Shown: positions 34,886 to 44,449 of the stretch, piece by piece
How positions within the stretch are numbered: the first letter of the stretch is position 1
How the letters are laid out: each line of letters begins with the position of its first letter
Source of the DNA: UTCHB3 sp964625575
Lineage (GTDB): Bacteria > Bacteroidota > Ignavibacteria > Ignavibacteriales > Ignavibacteriaceae
Direction: 5' to 3'
Assembly (NCBI GenBank): GCA_964625575.1
Contig: CAZVBQ010000012.1
Location: 28,440 to 92,439, forward strand
DNA length: 64,000 bases
Made by a program: the position numbers and the translations under genes
The notes under the pieces: generated by a model
Told to the model about the DNA's origin: nothing
Seen by the model: the letters and a program-made list of their open reading frames with translations, nothing else
Databases searched by the model: none

Positions 34886-35602
34886 ATGGAACAAATTTTT
34901 GTTTCCAACGAATCTGGTGCAATAGCCCAGGAAACTAATTCAACATCCAACATCATCCGGGGCTTGAACAAAACAGAAAGGGAAAACCTTGGATCAAAAC
35001 AATCAACCCTCAGAGCGAAGGTGAAGAAAATGGACCGGCTAAACAAGAAGAAAGCCGAGCTGAAACAAACCCTGAAAAGAGGTTACCGGATAGTCGTGTC
35101 AAAAGTTCAGAAAGAGGAGGTAGAACAGGCAGAGTTAAAGAAAACTCATCCTTCTCTGAACCAGATCGACAGACTGGAGATAAAAGACAAGATCACCAAA
35201 ATAGACATCGAACTGTTCGATGTTAAAGCGGAGATCAAGAACCTAAAGAAGTATATCTCCTCCAAACGACACAAAAGTATTAAGGCTAAAAAAGCAGAAC
35301 TGCTCAAAAGAAAAGCTGAAAAAGCCGAAACACTGAATGAAGCGGAAACACAGGTTGAAGAACAGCCTGAAGTAGCACAGATAGAGGATGCCAAATATGA
35401 GCCAATCCCTCAGATAAAAGATGAGTCAACTAAAACAGAGAATAATTCTCCAATTGCTAAAGTTCGACCATCAGAAACACAAGACAACCCTGTGATTACA
35501 GAGGATAAATTTAGTTATTTGGATGGGTCAATACCCGTTACAGACACACTCCCTGAATCAAAGGTTGAGCAAGGAAAAGAAAAAGTCACCGTTTCTAAAT
35601 AA
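34886..35602 (+). CDS. Charged coiled-coil protein under the sigma54-like promoter
   Basis: 238 residues, Lys/Glu-rich. Residues about 25-155 are coiled coil (LRAKVKKMDRLNKKKAELKQ, EIKNLKKYISSKRHKSIKAK). The last 80 are acidic and disordered. No enzyme motif. The ATG follows TGAGGT. The nearest upstream element is the sigma54-like promoter. Low complexity makes homology claims unsafe. It may be a structural or DNA-binding partner of the next gene. Confidence 0.7.
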   Translation: MEQIFVSNESGAIAQETNSTSNIIRGLNKTERENLGSKQSTLRAKVKKMDRLNKKKAELKQTLKRGYRIVVSKVQKEEVEQAELKKTHPSLNQIDRLEIKDKITKIDIELFDVKAEIKNLKKYISSKRHKSIKAKKAELLKRKAEKAETLNEAETQVEEQPEVAQIEDAKYEPIPQIKDESTKTENNSPIAKVRPSETQDNPVITEDKFSYLDGSIPVTDTLPESKVEQGKEKVTVSK

Positions 35603-35619
35603 AAAACGGAATAATTGTG

Positions 35620-35640
35620 GAGGGAGGGTTTACCTCCCTC
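35620..35640 (+). promoter_or_regulatory. Intergenic hairpin hiding a GGAGG-like sequence
   Basis: GAGGGAGG-GTTTA-CCTCCCTC, a perfect 8-bp stem just upstream of the ATG at 35652. It contains the only strong purine-rich ribosome-site sequence of the next gene. It could act as an attenuator or a translational switch. No T-run follows, so a normal terminator is less likely. Confidence 0.5.
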
Positions 35641-35651
35641 AATAAATTTCT

Positions 35652-36173
35652 ATGGAAAATCTATTTGAATTCTCCATAGGCGCAATGAAAAGACCTGTCT
35701 ACGAATGTAGAATAGGTGGAATCAAACTCGAATCATTCAGGCGAGATCGCTTTCCGATTCGACACCATGAATTGAGGGATCTGAATCTTTCAGACTTACC
35801 CAAGAATTTTAACCTTATCGTGTGTGATTCAAATTCACTCACGAAAAAAGTCGGGATTAATCTCGTAATAATGGTTAAAAGGGTGAAGGATGGGATAATC
35901 AGGTTGCTAATTGAAGAGTCGAGTAAATCTGAAAGATGGTCAACTCCAGAAAAGATGGAAGATTACTTCCATTATCGAAGAAGGTTCCTCAGCGCATTAC
36001 AGCGGGAAAAATTCAAAGTCGTTTTGATGCAAGATCACTTTGATTTCAATACAATGTTACTTCAATACGGCACCGACCTGCCGGTTAAGAACATGGAAGA
36101 AGTCATCGATCTGGCACACAGAAGGCTGATAAATACCCTGGCCTATTGCGCTAACTTTTCATCTGCCGTTTAG
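35652..36173 (+). CDS. Hypothetical protein, second gene of the sigma54-like operon
   Basis: 173 residues, not recognised. Mixed alpha/beta with LSDLPKNFNLIVCDSNSL, a charged DYFHYRRRFLSALQREKF helix and no metal or nucleotide motif. It lies 49 bp after the coiled-coil gene, with the 8-bp hairpin in between, and is followed by a strong terminator. Probably functions with the coiled-coil protein. Confidence 0.65.
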   Translation: MENLFEFSIGAMKRPVYECRIGGIKLESFRRDRFPIRHHELRDLNLSDLPKNFNLIVCDSNSLTKKVGINLVIMVKRVKDGIIRLLIEESSKSERWSTPEKMEDYFHYRRRFLSALQREKFKVVLMQDHFDFNTMLLQYGTDLPVKNMEEVIDLAHRRLINTLAYCANFSSAV

Positions 36174-36197
36174 GCAAGAATAAGTCTAAACGAAACC

Positions 36198-36233
36198 GGG
36201 CTACCTCAGAAATGGGGTAGCCCTCTTTTTTTT
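36198..36233 (+). terminator. Terminator after the sigma54-like operon
   Basis: GGGCTACC / GGTAGCCC stem around TCAGAAATGG followed by CTCTTTTTTTT. Separates this operon from the restriction-modification operon. Confidence 0.88.
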
Positions 36234-36362
36234 ATCCTATCCGGAAATCTTAATTGCCCCCGCTTCAGAAACTGACTTTTCGAAATAAGATAAACCGCTG
36301 ATAATTTTCTTTTTAACCGTAATTTTTATAACTTGAAACTCCTTTAATAAAAATTTCAAGGT

Positions 36363-39236
36363 ATGGAATTAACCCCTCACCAAGCTAAATATTTCGCTCT
36401 GGAATTAACGAGGCGCACTTCATCAGACGACTTGCAGAAGCTTGTACCGTCACTAATGGATGCAAAGGTGGATCTAAACCCTCATCAGGTTGAGGCAGCT
36501 TTGTTTGCCTTCAAATCACCTTTATCATCAGGGGCGATTCTGGCTGATGAAGTTGGGCTTGGTAAAACGATTGAAGCGGGTTTGGTAATATCGCAAAAAT
36601 GGGCAGAACGGAAGAGAAAGATTCTCATTATCGTCCCCTCCAACCTTAGGAAGCAGTGGTATCAGGAGTTATCAGACAAATTCTTCCTTCCCTCCGTAAT
36701 CCTCGAAAAAAGATCATACGACCTTTTCATTAACGAAGGGTTACATGAGCCATTCTTACAGGATGAGATAGTAATTTGCTCCTACCAGTTCGCGAGGAAA
36801 CATGAGGCCGACATCAAAAAGATCGAGTGGGATCTCGTCGTAATAGATGAAGCTCACAGGCTTCGAAATGTCCACAGGGCCTCTAACAAGATCGCTAATT
36901 CAATAAAACACTCAATCTCTGGCAGAAAAAAGATACTTCTTACCGCCACACCTCTTCAAAACTCACTCCTGGAATTATACGGACTCGTAAGCATACTCGA
37001 CGACTACTGCTTTGGTGATGTGAAGAGCTTTAAAAGTCAGTACTCCCGTGCAGATTCAAACGGCCGGTTTGATGAGCTCAAAGAGAGGCTGAAACCTGTT
37101 TGCATCAGAACTCTGCGCCGACAGGTTCTGGAATACATAAAGTACACTAACCGAATTCCTATCACTCAGGAATTCTATCCTACAGCGGATGAGCAGGCTT
37201 TGTATGATCTCGTCTCGGAATATCTTCAGTCAGAGACACTCTATGCCCTGCCGAAGAGCCAGCGAACCCTGATGACACTGGTTCTGAGGAAACTGCTAGC
37301 ATCTTCCACCTTTGCCATAGCCGGTACACTTGGTGCGTTGGCTGAAAAATTACAAGGAATTCTGGAACGACGCAAGGATGCTGAAAACGCGCTAAAGGCT
37401 GTCAGTGAAGACTTTGAAACCTATGAGGAGATGGCTGACGAGTGGGATGAGTCTGAGGAAGAAGAGGAGCAAGAAACGAATCCGGGGTATACCGAAGAAG
37501 AACTAAAGAAAATCGAACTGGAGAAAAGTAAACTCACTGATTTCTTTGAACTCGCATCTTCCATCGAGAAAAACTCAAAAGGGGAGGCACTTCTTGTCGC
37601 TCTAAAGAAGGGGTTTGAAGAACTTGATAGAATTGGTGCTCCAAGGAAAGCCATAATTTTCACTGAGTCCACACGGACTCAAAAATATCTCGTTGAACTG
37701 CTGACCAACCGTGGTTTCTCGGGTAAACTGGTCTTGTTCAATGGGAATAATAAAGATGATCTTTCCAGGAAGATATTTCAGGAATGGCTGATTCAACATA
37801 AAGGATCTGAGGAATTTACCGGCTCAAAAACAGCGGACATTCGTTCCGCACTGATCAGTTATTTTCAGAATTCCGCTGAGATAATGATCGCCACTGAAGC
37901 CGCCGCCGAGGGTGTTAACCTGCAATTCTGTTCGTTGGTCGTAAATTATGACTTACCCTGGAATCCACAGAGAATTGAGCAACGGATCGGCCGTTGCCAC
38001 AGATACGGACAAAAATTTGATGTGGTTGTCGTTAATTTTCTCAACAAAGCTAACGCTGCCGATCAGAAAGTTTACGCTCTGCTTTCAGATAAGTTCAAAC
38101 TGTTTGAAGGCGTTTTCGGCGCAAGCGATGAGGTTTTGGGGGCACTTGAATCCGGAATGGATTTTGAGAAGAGAATCGCGAAGATCTATCAGGATTGCAG
38201 AACCTTTACTGAAATAGAATCCGCGTTTGATGAACTTCAACGGTCGTTAAACAATGAAATCGATTCCACACTGAAAGACACCGGAACAAAACTGCTTGAA
38301 AATAAACATCCAATAATACACCGGCTTGAAGGATTGCTTGTTGAAAGAGCTGGTAGTGTAAGAAGTATTCAACAAAAAGGAGCCAAGATGTGTAATTACA
38401 ATGACCTTTTGCATGGGATTAACAATATTTTACAATCTCATGGGATTACTCACAAATTGGAGCATGGTGATATTTCTGTTACGAGAAATATCATCATTGA
38501 CAGTCCAACAGATAACCAAAAACTATCAAACATAATTATAAACCATTATTGGTCTCCAGTAAATGAAGCAGAGGTTTATCATTTTACTTCGCGTGAGGCC
38601 GCTGAGAGTATTTGCAAGACTAAAATATTTAGGCTTACAAATATTGTAAAAAGATATTCTGATGAGGAGATAAAAGGATTCTGTGAAAAATATAATCTTG
38701 ATGGTTATTTAGAAATAGATACCGTATCGAATGAACCCAAATATAAATCTTTATTAATGCCGGAACTGTTTTATGCTTCTTTTGCAGACACAACCTTATC
38801 CACTGAAGAAGAAGAAAAATTGTGGCAAAATTTTGCACCGTGTGATGGCGTAAGAATAAAATTTCGTATTCAGGCAACGAGCCGACCTGATTTTAGAAAA
38901 ATCTATTATGGTATTGGGCCAAATGCGGTCACAGATTTGATAACTGAACTTACCTCTTTGGCGAATATGTACAAACTTAAATTTACTTTCGCCGGTATAT
39001 CTAAGATGTGCGCATTTTACCTTCCTTCCTTTTATAGTTCAGAGAAGGAATACCGATTATTAATAAAAAATCATCAAAGTAGTCCACTGTTTCCAGTTCA
39101 ATCTACTGGTTACACCTTTATTAATATACCATTAATGAATGATATGTACTCTGGGTATAATCTTGAAATATTAGAATTATGCTCAAATACTCAGCTCAAT
39201 ATCCCAATTGGATATAACCAGACAAAAAGAACCTAG
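36363..39236 (+). CDS. SNF2-family helicase fused to a DUF2971-like domain
   Basis: 957 residues. Residues 1-650 are an SNF2/RapA-type translocase: LNPHQVEAALFAF, Walker A ADEVGLGKTIEAG, Walker B VVIDEAHRLRN, LLTATPLQNSL, IATEAAAEGVNLQFC and NPQRIEQRIGRCHRYGQ. An acidic insert lies near 360-375. From Met676 the chain becomes DUF2971-like (VYHFTSREAAESICK, FYASFADTT...LW..FA..DGVRIKF, SSEKEYRLLIK). That Met is preceded by AAGGAG at 38377-38382 with 5-nt spacing, so the tail may also be made separately, and its DNA is more A+T-rich. First gene of the restriction-modification operon. Confidence 0.85.
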   Translation: MELTPHQAKYFALELTRRTSSDDLQKLVPSLMDAKVDLNPHQVEAALFAFKSPLSSGAILADEVGLGKTIEAGLVISQKWAERKRKILIIVPSNLRKQWYQELSDKFFLPSVILEKRSYDLFINEGLHEPFLQDEIVICSYQFARKHEADIKKIEWDLVVIDEAHRLRNVHRASNKIANSIKHSISGRKKILLTATPLQNSLLELYGLVSILDDYCFGDVKSFKSQYSRADSNGRFDELKERLKPVCIRTLRRQVLEYIKYTNRIPITQEFYPTADEQALYDLVSEYLQSETLYALPKSQRTLMTLVLRKLLASSTFAIAGTLGALAEKLQGILERRKDAENALKAVSEDFETYEEMADEWDESEEEEEQETNPGYTEEELKKIELEKSKLTDFFELASSIEKNSKGEALLVALKKGFEELDRIGAPRKAIIFTESTRTQKYLVELLTNRGFSGKLVLFNGNNKDDLSRKIFQEWLIQHKGSEEFTGSKTADIRSALISYFQNSAEIMIATEAAAEGVNLQFCSLVVNYDLPWNPQRIEQRIGRCHRYGQKFDVVVVNFLNKANAADQKVYALLSDKFKLFEGVFGASDEVLGALESGMDFEKRIAKIYQDCRTFTEIESAFDELQRSLNNEIDSTLKDTGTKLLENKHPIIHRLEGLLVERAGSVRSIQQKGAKMCNYNDLLHGINNILQSHGITHKLEHGDISVTRNIIIDSPTDNQKLSNIIINHYWSPVNEAEVYHFTSREAAESICKTKIFRLTNIVKRYSDEEIKGFCEKYNLDGYLEIDTVSNEPKYKSLLMPELFYASFADTTLSTEEEEKLWQNFAPCDGVRIKFRIQATSRPDFRKIYYGIGPNAVTDLITELTSLANMYKLKFTFAGISKMCAFYLPSFYSSEKEYRLLIKNHQSSPLFPVQSTGYTFINIPLMNDMYSGYNLEILELCSNTQLNIPIGYNQTKRT

Positions 39237-39263
39237 CAGAATTACTTTGCAGATGGAGTGCAC

Positions 39264-40649
39264 ATGAGCGAACATGAAAAATTTACTGAAGAAGAAATCG
39301 AACAGACATCAGATGAATTTTCTGATGAAATCGAGGATAAGGATGAACCAATTTCTATTCAAGCTGATGTCGAGCGGAAGATATTGTCTTCTCCTCATGA
39401 GATTACAATCAGAGAGTTTTTTGAACAGAGAAACGAGGGAGATTTAATTATTCAACCTGAGTATCAACGGAATTTCGTGGCCTCCCCAAGTACGGCGAGT
39501 AAATATATCGAATCAATTCTGATGGATGTACCAATTCCGGTTATCTATCTTGCTGAGGAAAAAGGAGGAAAGAGAAGCGTTATTGATGGTCAACAAAGAT
39601 TGACTTCATTTCTATCTTTTCTCGATGGTAGATTCCCGAATGGGAGTGAATTTCGATTAACAGGCCTGAAGGTTCTCAGTGAATTGAATCGAAAATCCTT
39701 CCATCAACTTGATCAGGAAACTCAGAAAAAAATAAAAAAAACATCTATCCGAACGATTGTGATTTCGAAAGATTCGAATGAAGATATAAAGTTTGAGATT
39801 TTCGAGAGGCTAAACACCGGTTCAATAAAGTTAAATGAGGATGAACTTAGGAATTCGATATACAGAGGGCAGTACATTAAGTTGTTAAGCGAACTAAGTG
39901 AGAATGAGACTTTTCATGATTTAGTAAGGAAAGAGAACTTTAAAAAGCGCATGATATATCGAGGTATGATCTTGAGATTCCTCGCACTCAGTGAAAAATC
40001 ATATATAAACTACAAACCTTCCATGAAGCAATTTTGCAACAAAGAGTTGAGGGATCACCGAAATTTATCAGAGCAGAAGGCAAAAGAATATACTGACCGA
40101 TTCAAGCACTGCGTTGATCTTGTTAAAGTTGTTTTTGGTGAAAACGCATTCAGAAGATACATGCCGATGACTGACAGTTCGAAAGCTGGTAGTTGGTCAA
40201 GTTCTAGAATCAATATGGCCTTATTCGACATCCAAATGGGCGGTTTCGTTAATTACACAAAGAATCAGGTTTTGTCAAAGGCAGACTTTATTAGGGAAGC
40301 TATGGTTTCACTGATGACCAATAATCAAGATTTTATTGCCTCTCTAGAAATAAGGACTTCTGATAGAGAAATGGTCAAAAAAAGATTCCAAATATGGCTT
40401 GAGAAATTGGATGAAATTATCGGTGATGATAGTATTCAAAACAGACTTTTCCCACTTTCTGTGAAAGACCGACTATTCAAAGAAAGTCCATACTGCGCAA
40501 TTTCAGGGAATAAGATACTCTCGATTGATGATGCGGAAGTGGATCACAAAATACCTTTCTCAGAAGGTGGTCCGACAATCCTTGATAATGCACAACTTGT
40601 CTTAAGATATTTCAACAGAGCAAAAAAGAATAATTATGAATCAAATTGA
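39264..40649 (+). CDS. DUF262-HNH protein (GmrSD-like)
   Basis: About 461 residues from the ATG at 39264, which has GGAG five bases upstream. Residues about 50-330 are DUF262 (ParB/Srx-like NTPase domain) with IIQPEYQRNFVAS and the signature VIDGQQRLTSFLSF. The C-terminus has an HNH nuclease motif (EVDHKIPFSEGGPTILDNAQ). In GmrSD-type IV enzymes the related subunits cut glucosylated-hydroxymethylcytosine DNA. Its 3' end overlaps mod by 14 bp. Role here: an added nuclease that may sense modified phage DNA, or an anti-phage partner of the type III system. Confidence 0.85.
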   Translation: MSEHEKFTEEEIEQTSDEFSDEIEDKDEPISIQADVERKILSSPHEITIREFFEQRNEGDLIIQPEYQRNFVASPSTASKYIESILMDVPIPVIYLAEEKGGKRSVIDGQQRLTSFLSFLDGRFPNGSEFRLTGLKVLSELNRKSFHQLDQETQKKIKKTSIRTIVISKDSNEDIKFEIFERLNTGSIKLNEDELRNSIYRGQYIKLLSELSENETFHDLVRKENFKKRMIYRGMILRFLALSEKSYINYKPSMKQFCNKELRDHRNLSEQKAKEYTDRFKHCVDLVKVVFGENAFRRYMPMTDSSKAGSWSSSRINMALFDIQMGGFVNYTKNQVLSKADFIREAMVSLMTNNQDFIASLEIRTSDREMVKKRFQIWLEKLDEIIGDDSIQNRLFPLSVKDRLFKESPYCAISGNKILSIDDAEVDHKIPFSEGGPTILDNAQLVLRYFNRAKKNNYESN

Positions 40650-42534
40650 AAAATTTCCTTTGGATTCTATGGATATCAAACAAGAGCAAATATCCAAACT
40701 CAAGCAACTATTCCCCGAAGTCTTTACTGAGGGAGATAAAATTGATTGGGAAAAGCTAAAAACCACCTTGGGTGAAAATATCGATGTAGGCAAAGAGAGA
40801 TTCGGGTTGAGTTGGGCTGGTAAGTCCAACTGTTTCAAACTTATTCAGCAACCCTCCACCGGGACATTAATACCTGCAAAAGAAGAGAGTGTGAACTTCG
40901 ATACCACTGAAAACCTCTTTATTGAGGGCGATAATCTTGAAGTGCTGAAACTTCTTCAAAAGGCCTATTTCGGCAAAGTGAAGATGATCTATATAGATCC
41001 ACCCTACAACACCGGCAATGACTTTGTTTATACTGATGACTTTAAAGACAATCTGAAAAATTATCTAGAAATCACCGGTCAGGTGGATTCAGAAGGTCGA
41101 AGACTCACAACCAATGTTGAATCTGATGGTCGATTTCATAGTAATTGGTTGAACATGATGTATCCTAGATTGTTCCTTGCCAGGAATCTGCTTAGAGAAG
41201 ATGGGGTGCTATATATTTCGATAGATGACAATGAGGTCCAAAATCTTATTTCTGTATGTAAAGAGATTTTTGGTGAAGAAAATTTCATCGGTGAGATAAT
41301 TAGAAAGAAAAAATCGACTTCCAACGATTCAGATAATGGTTTCAATTCTCAACATGACTATTGTCTAGTCGTTGCAAAAAATATTGAATTGTGTGTGTTG
41401 AGAGGTGAGGGCAAGGATTTCTCCGGCTATTCAAATCCCGATAATGATCCAAAAGGACAATGGACAAGTGGGGACCCTACAGCTATAGACGATGGTCGTA
41501 AATCGAAATTCATAGACCCCATAATTAATCCTTTTACCGGTAGAACTGATAACCCAGGGATAGGTAAAAGGTGGCGTTTTAACCAACAGGGGTTGGAAAG
41601 AATGATAGCTGAAGGTAAAATAGTATTTAAGAAAGACTACAAAGCAGATGAAAGAGGTTTTATTTTCAAGCGATATAAATTGGAATTAGAGGACGATCGA
41701 AAGTTGGTTACCTCACTTTTTGTTGACAATAAATTCTTGAATCAGGCGGCGACCAAAGAGTTGGCCAACATATTTGGAGAGAAATTTTTTGATTTTCCTA
41801 AACCAATGGCATTCATAAATCGTCTCATTTACTACACTACACTCTCGGATACGAGTGAAATCATTCTTGATTTCTTTTCCGGTACCTGTACCACCGCTCA
41901 TGCGGTGCTTGAACTTAACTTGGAGCAGGGCAGTGATCGTAGATTTATATGTGTCCAAATTCCAGAACCCACGGGTGAGACGAGTGAAGCATTCAAGGCC
42001 GGTTATAAAACTATCGCTGATATCGGCAAGGAGAGGATCCGTAGGGTGATCAATAAAATTAAGGAAGAAGATCAGAAAAGAGAACCCGGACTTTTTAGTG
42101 AGGACAGCAAACCACTTGACTTGGGCTTTAAAGTATTCAAACTTCAACCCTCCAACTTTTCAACATGGGATCCGAATGTTGAGAAATCGGTAGATGCCTT
42201 AACAGAGCAACTTTTCCGTCATGTTGACCATTTATCACCGGAAGCTGCTCAAGATGCCATTCTATATGAACTTCTTCTGAAGGCAGGGTTTGAACTTACT
42301 ACTGAAATCACAAAACTTACCCTTGCCGATAAGACAGTTTTCAGCATCATGGATTACACCATGCTGATATGTCTGGAGAGAAACCTCACCAATGAACTGC
42401 TGAAAGCAATCGCAGAGCTCAAACCTAAACAGTTCATCTGCCTGGATGAAGGCTTCCGCGACAATGACCAATTAAAATCAAATGCCGTCCTTCTGATGAA
42501 ACAGAACGGTGTTCAGAAATTTCAAACGGTGTGA
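40636..42534 (+). CDS. mod: Type III restriction-modification methyltransferase (Mod)
   Basis: 632 residues. N6-adenine methyltransferase of the beta group: catalytic IDPPYNTGNDF at 120-130 comes before the AdoMet motif (DFFSGTCTTAHAV, about 415-427). The variable middle (about 210-380) is the target-recognition region. The C-terminal 110 residues resemble Mod dimer regions. It would methylate one strand of an asymmetric site and form a complex with Res at 46868-49789. Unusually, three other genes lie between mod and res. It overlaps the DUF262-HNH gene by 14 bp. Confidence 0.93.
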   Translation: MNQIEKFPLDSMDIKQEQISKLKQLFPEVFTEGDKIDWEKLKTTLGENIDVGKERFGLSWAGKSNCFKLIQQPSTGTLIPAKEESVNFDTTENLFIEGDNLEVLKLLQKAYFGKVKMIYIDPPYNTGNDFVYTDDFKDNLKNYLEITGQVDSEGRRLTTNVESDGRFHSNWLNMMYPRLFLARNLLREDGVLYISIDDNEVQNLISVCKEIFGEENFIGEIIRKKKSTSNDSDNGFNSQHDYCLVVAKNIELCVLRGEGKDFSGYSNPDNDPKGQWTSGDPTAIDDGRKSKFIDPIINPFTGRTDNPGIGKRWRFNQQGLERMIAEGKIVFKKDYKADERGFIFKRYKLELEDDRKLVTSLFVDNKFLNQAATKELANIFGEKFFDFPKPMAFINRLIYYTTLSDTSEIILDFFSGTCTTAHAVLELNLEQGSDRRFICVQIPEPTGETSEAFKAGYKTIADIGKERIRRVINKIKEEDQKREPGLFSEDSKPLDLGFKVFKLQPSNFSTWDPNVEKSVDALTEQLFRHVDHLSPEAAQDAILYELLLKAGFELTTEITKLTLADKTVFSIMDYTMLICLERNLTNELLKAIAELKPKQFICLDEGFRDNDQLKSNAVLLMKQNGVQKFQTV

Positions 42535-42907
42535 TAGAGATTAAAAGGTCGCCAAAAATGCAAATTCATGAAGTGTCCAAGATTAAAATAGTTTATTTAC
42601 CAGAATATTTCTATTTTTGTATCAACATACCTGCCAAGCCTATGTCCGGGAAACCGGTTATGCTCAAATGGGCAGGTTTTTCTCTTTAAACCATGAAGAA
42701 AAATTACACAAAGTTGCCACTGCGAAACAGTGAACAGGTGAGGCTGCTGAAAAGTCCGGGATTCAACATCGCCGATGCATTATTTAAAAACGAAAACCCG
42801 GAAGCGTAGATTGGGGCAGAACCTCAACCCAGAGACAACCGGGAATTTTGTGCCGAAATTTAAGAAAAATTTGTTAATATTCAAAAAGAGTACTTATTTG
42901 TATTAGA
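42535..42907. other. Junction region after mod
   Basis: 373 bp. A long-loop hairpin CCTGCC / GGCAGG (about 42631-42676) followed by TTTTT could terminate mod transcripts. A 39-codon frame lies at 42693-42809 and the rest is A+T-rich leader of the next gene. This marks the left border of the three-gene insert. Confidence 0.5.
42693..42809 (+). CDS. Possible orphan 38-residue peptide or gene remnant
   Basis: ATG to TAG frame ending NIADALFKNENPEA, with GC content like mod/res and not like the A+T-rich insert next to it. No good ribosome site. It could be a remnant of a gene that once stood between mod and res, or chance. Not recognised. Confidence 0.25.
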   Translation: MKKNYTKLPLRNSEQVRLLKSPGFNIADALFKNENPEA

Positions 42908-42919
42908 TTGGAGTCAAAC

Positions 42920-44446
42920 ATGCAAAAAGGTTTAGAAATTCCCGCATTCAAGGTTAATCAATGGTTAGAAGATTGGGATAAAGTTCCATTTTCAGAAGAA
43001 TCTGGAAAATTCAGGCGAAAACCTGAGACTTATTTTTATGTCTTTTCCATTAGAGCAATTTATTTAAAGAGACTTTCAAAAATATATCGACGTACAGAGG
43101 ATACCCGTAGAGCTGAACAACCTGAAATTCAAAGAAGACACGACAAGGAAAGATCTGAGGAGATCGCAAGGTTTTTAAAAGATGGTTTTCCTCTTTCAGA
43201 TATAAATGGTGCGGATAACTCACCTGATCGTGAAAAATATAGAATGCCTGGGTGGCTTCCCACTTCGGTTGTAGCAAATATTTTACTTCCGGGTACCAAG
43301 AGGAAAAATGAAGAAATTAATGAAGAAGATTGTATTTCTGTCATAGATAAAGAGGATAAAATCTATCTTCGTCTGCCTGAAAAAGTCGGAGACGCGAGAT
43401 GGTTACCTGATATCGCACCGATCGAGATAATTGATGGACAACACCGTCTACTTTCTTTTGATGAAACAGATGAGACGCTTGCCAATTATGAACTTCCAGT
43501 GGTTGCATTTATAAATCTTGATATAACCTGGCAAGCTTATCTTTTCTACACAATAAATATTAAACCGAAGAGAATCAATAAGAGTCTTGCTTTTGATTTG
43601 TACCCACTTCTAAGAACAGCTGATTGGTTGGAAGGTTCCTTGAGTGAAAAATCAGTGTATAAAGAAATTCGAGCACAAGAGATTGTTGAGGTTCTATGGG
43701 CGTATGAAAAAGGCTTTTGGTATAGACAGATTAATTTACTGGGGGAAACAGGAACGAAATCTAATATTACACAAGCATCGTTTGTGAGAAATATTACGAG
43801 TGCATTTTTCAAATCTTCGGGCTTGTTTTTAGGTAGGATGCCCGATTATGGGACTCCACTTGGATGGGATAGAGTTCAACAATCGGCGTTTATTCTTTAT
43901 TTATGGGAGAAGATTTTTTCAGAAATTATTAACAGTAAACCCATCTGGTTTAAAGAAATTACAAGAGTAGTCTCACCACTGCTTAATGAGGCAATAGATA
44001 GTATGTCAATGGAGAGCCTGAAAGAGATACTTTTTAACAAATATTGTCTCCTTACTACAGATCAAGGTGTGAGAGGATATCTTAGTGTGATTCACGATCT
44101 TTTATTAACTGGATTGAATCCAGAAATTTTCAGAAGTCTCTTCACTGAAGACCAACGGAAAAAAGTTGATGAAATTATTAGTTTATCACTTGTAGAAGAG
44201 GCATTCTCAGAGTTGAACGATAATGTTAAACTGAATACCTTCCTTGAAAAAATATGTAAAGCGATTTGTGAATTTGAATGGAGGACCTCCTCCTTCCCGG
44301 AGTTACCTGATAAAATTCAAAAAAATCAGAGACTATTTAAAGGTAGTGGAGGTTATAAAGATTTGAGAGAGCAACTATTGGAAAAAGTTAGAACTTATGG
44401 AGATGTTGAATTACAAAAAATCGCTTCTAAACTAAGTCCGAGATAG
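42920..44446 (+). CDS. DGQHR-domain (DndB-like) protein
   Basis: About 508 residues from the ATG at 42920, which has TTGGAG at the right distance; a TTG at 42908 is less likely. The signature IEIIDGQHRLLSFD lies near residue 180, with an upstream QRRHDKERSEEIARFL segment and a later VAFINLDITWQAYLFYTIN. DGQHR proteins include DndB, a regulator of phosphorothioation, and DndB-like proteins paired with methylases. The rest is helical. First gene of a three-gene set with an unknown protein and a D12 methyltransferase. Confidence 0.85.
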   Translation: MQKGLEIPAFKVNQWLEDWDKVPFSEESGKFRRKPETYFYVFSIRAIYLKRLSKIYRRTEDTRRAEQPEIQRRHDKERSEEIARFLKDGFPLSDINGADNSPDREKYRMPGWLPTSVVANILLPGTKRKNEEINEEDCISVIDKEDKIYLRLPEKVGDARWLPDIAPIEIIDGQHRLLSFDETDETLANYELPVVAFINLDITWQAYLFYTINIKPKRINKSLAFDLYPLLRTADWLEGSLSEKSVYKEIRAQEIVEVLWAYEKGFWYRQINLLGETGTKSNITQASFVRNITSAFFKSSGLFLGRMPDYGTPLGWDRVQQSAFILYLWEKIFSEIINSKPIWFKEITRVVSPLLNEAIDSMSMESLKEILFNKYCLLTTDQGVRGYLSVIHDLLLTGLNPEIFRSLFTEDQRKKVDEIISLSLVEEAFSELNDNVKLNTFLEKICKAICEFEWRTSSFPELPDKIQKNQRLFKGSGGYKDLREQLLEKVRTYGDVELQKIASKLSPR

Positions 44447-44449
44447 AAT

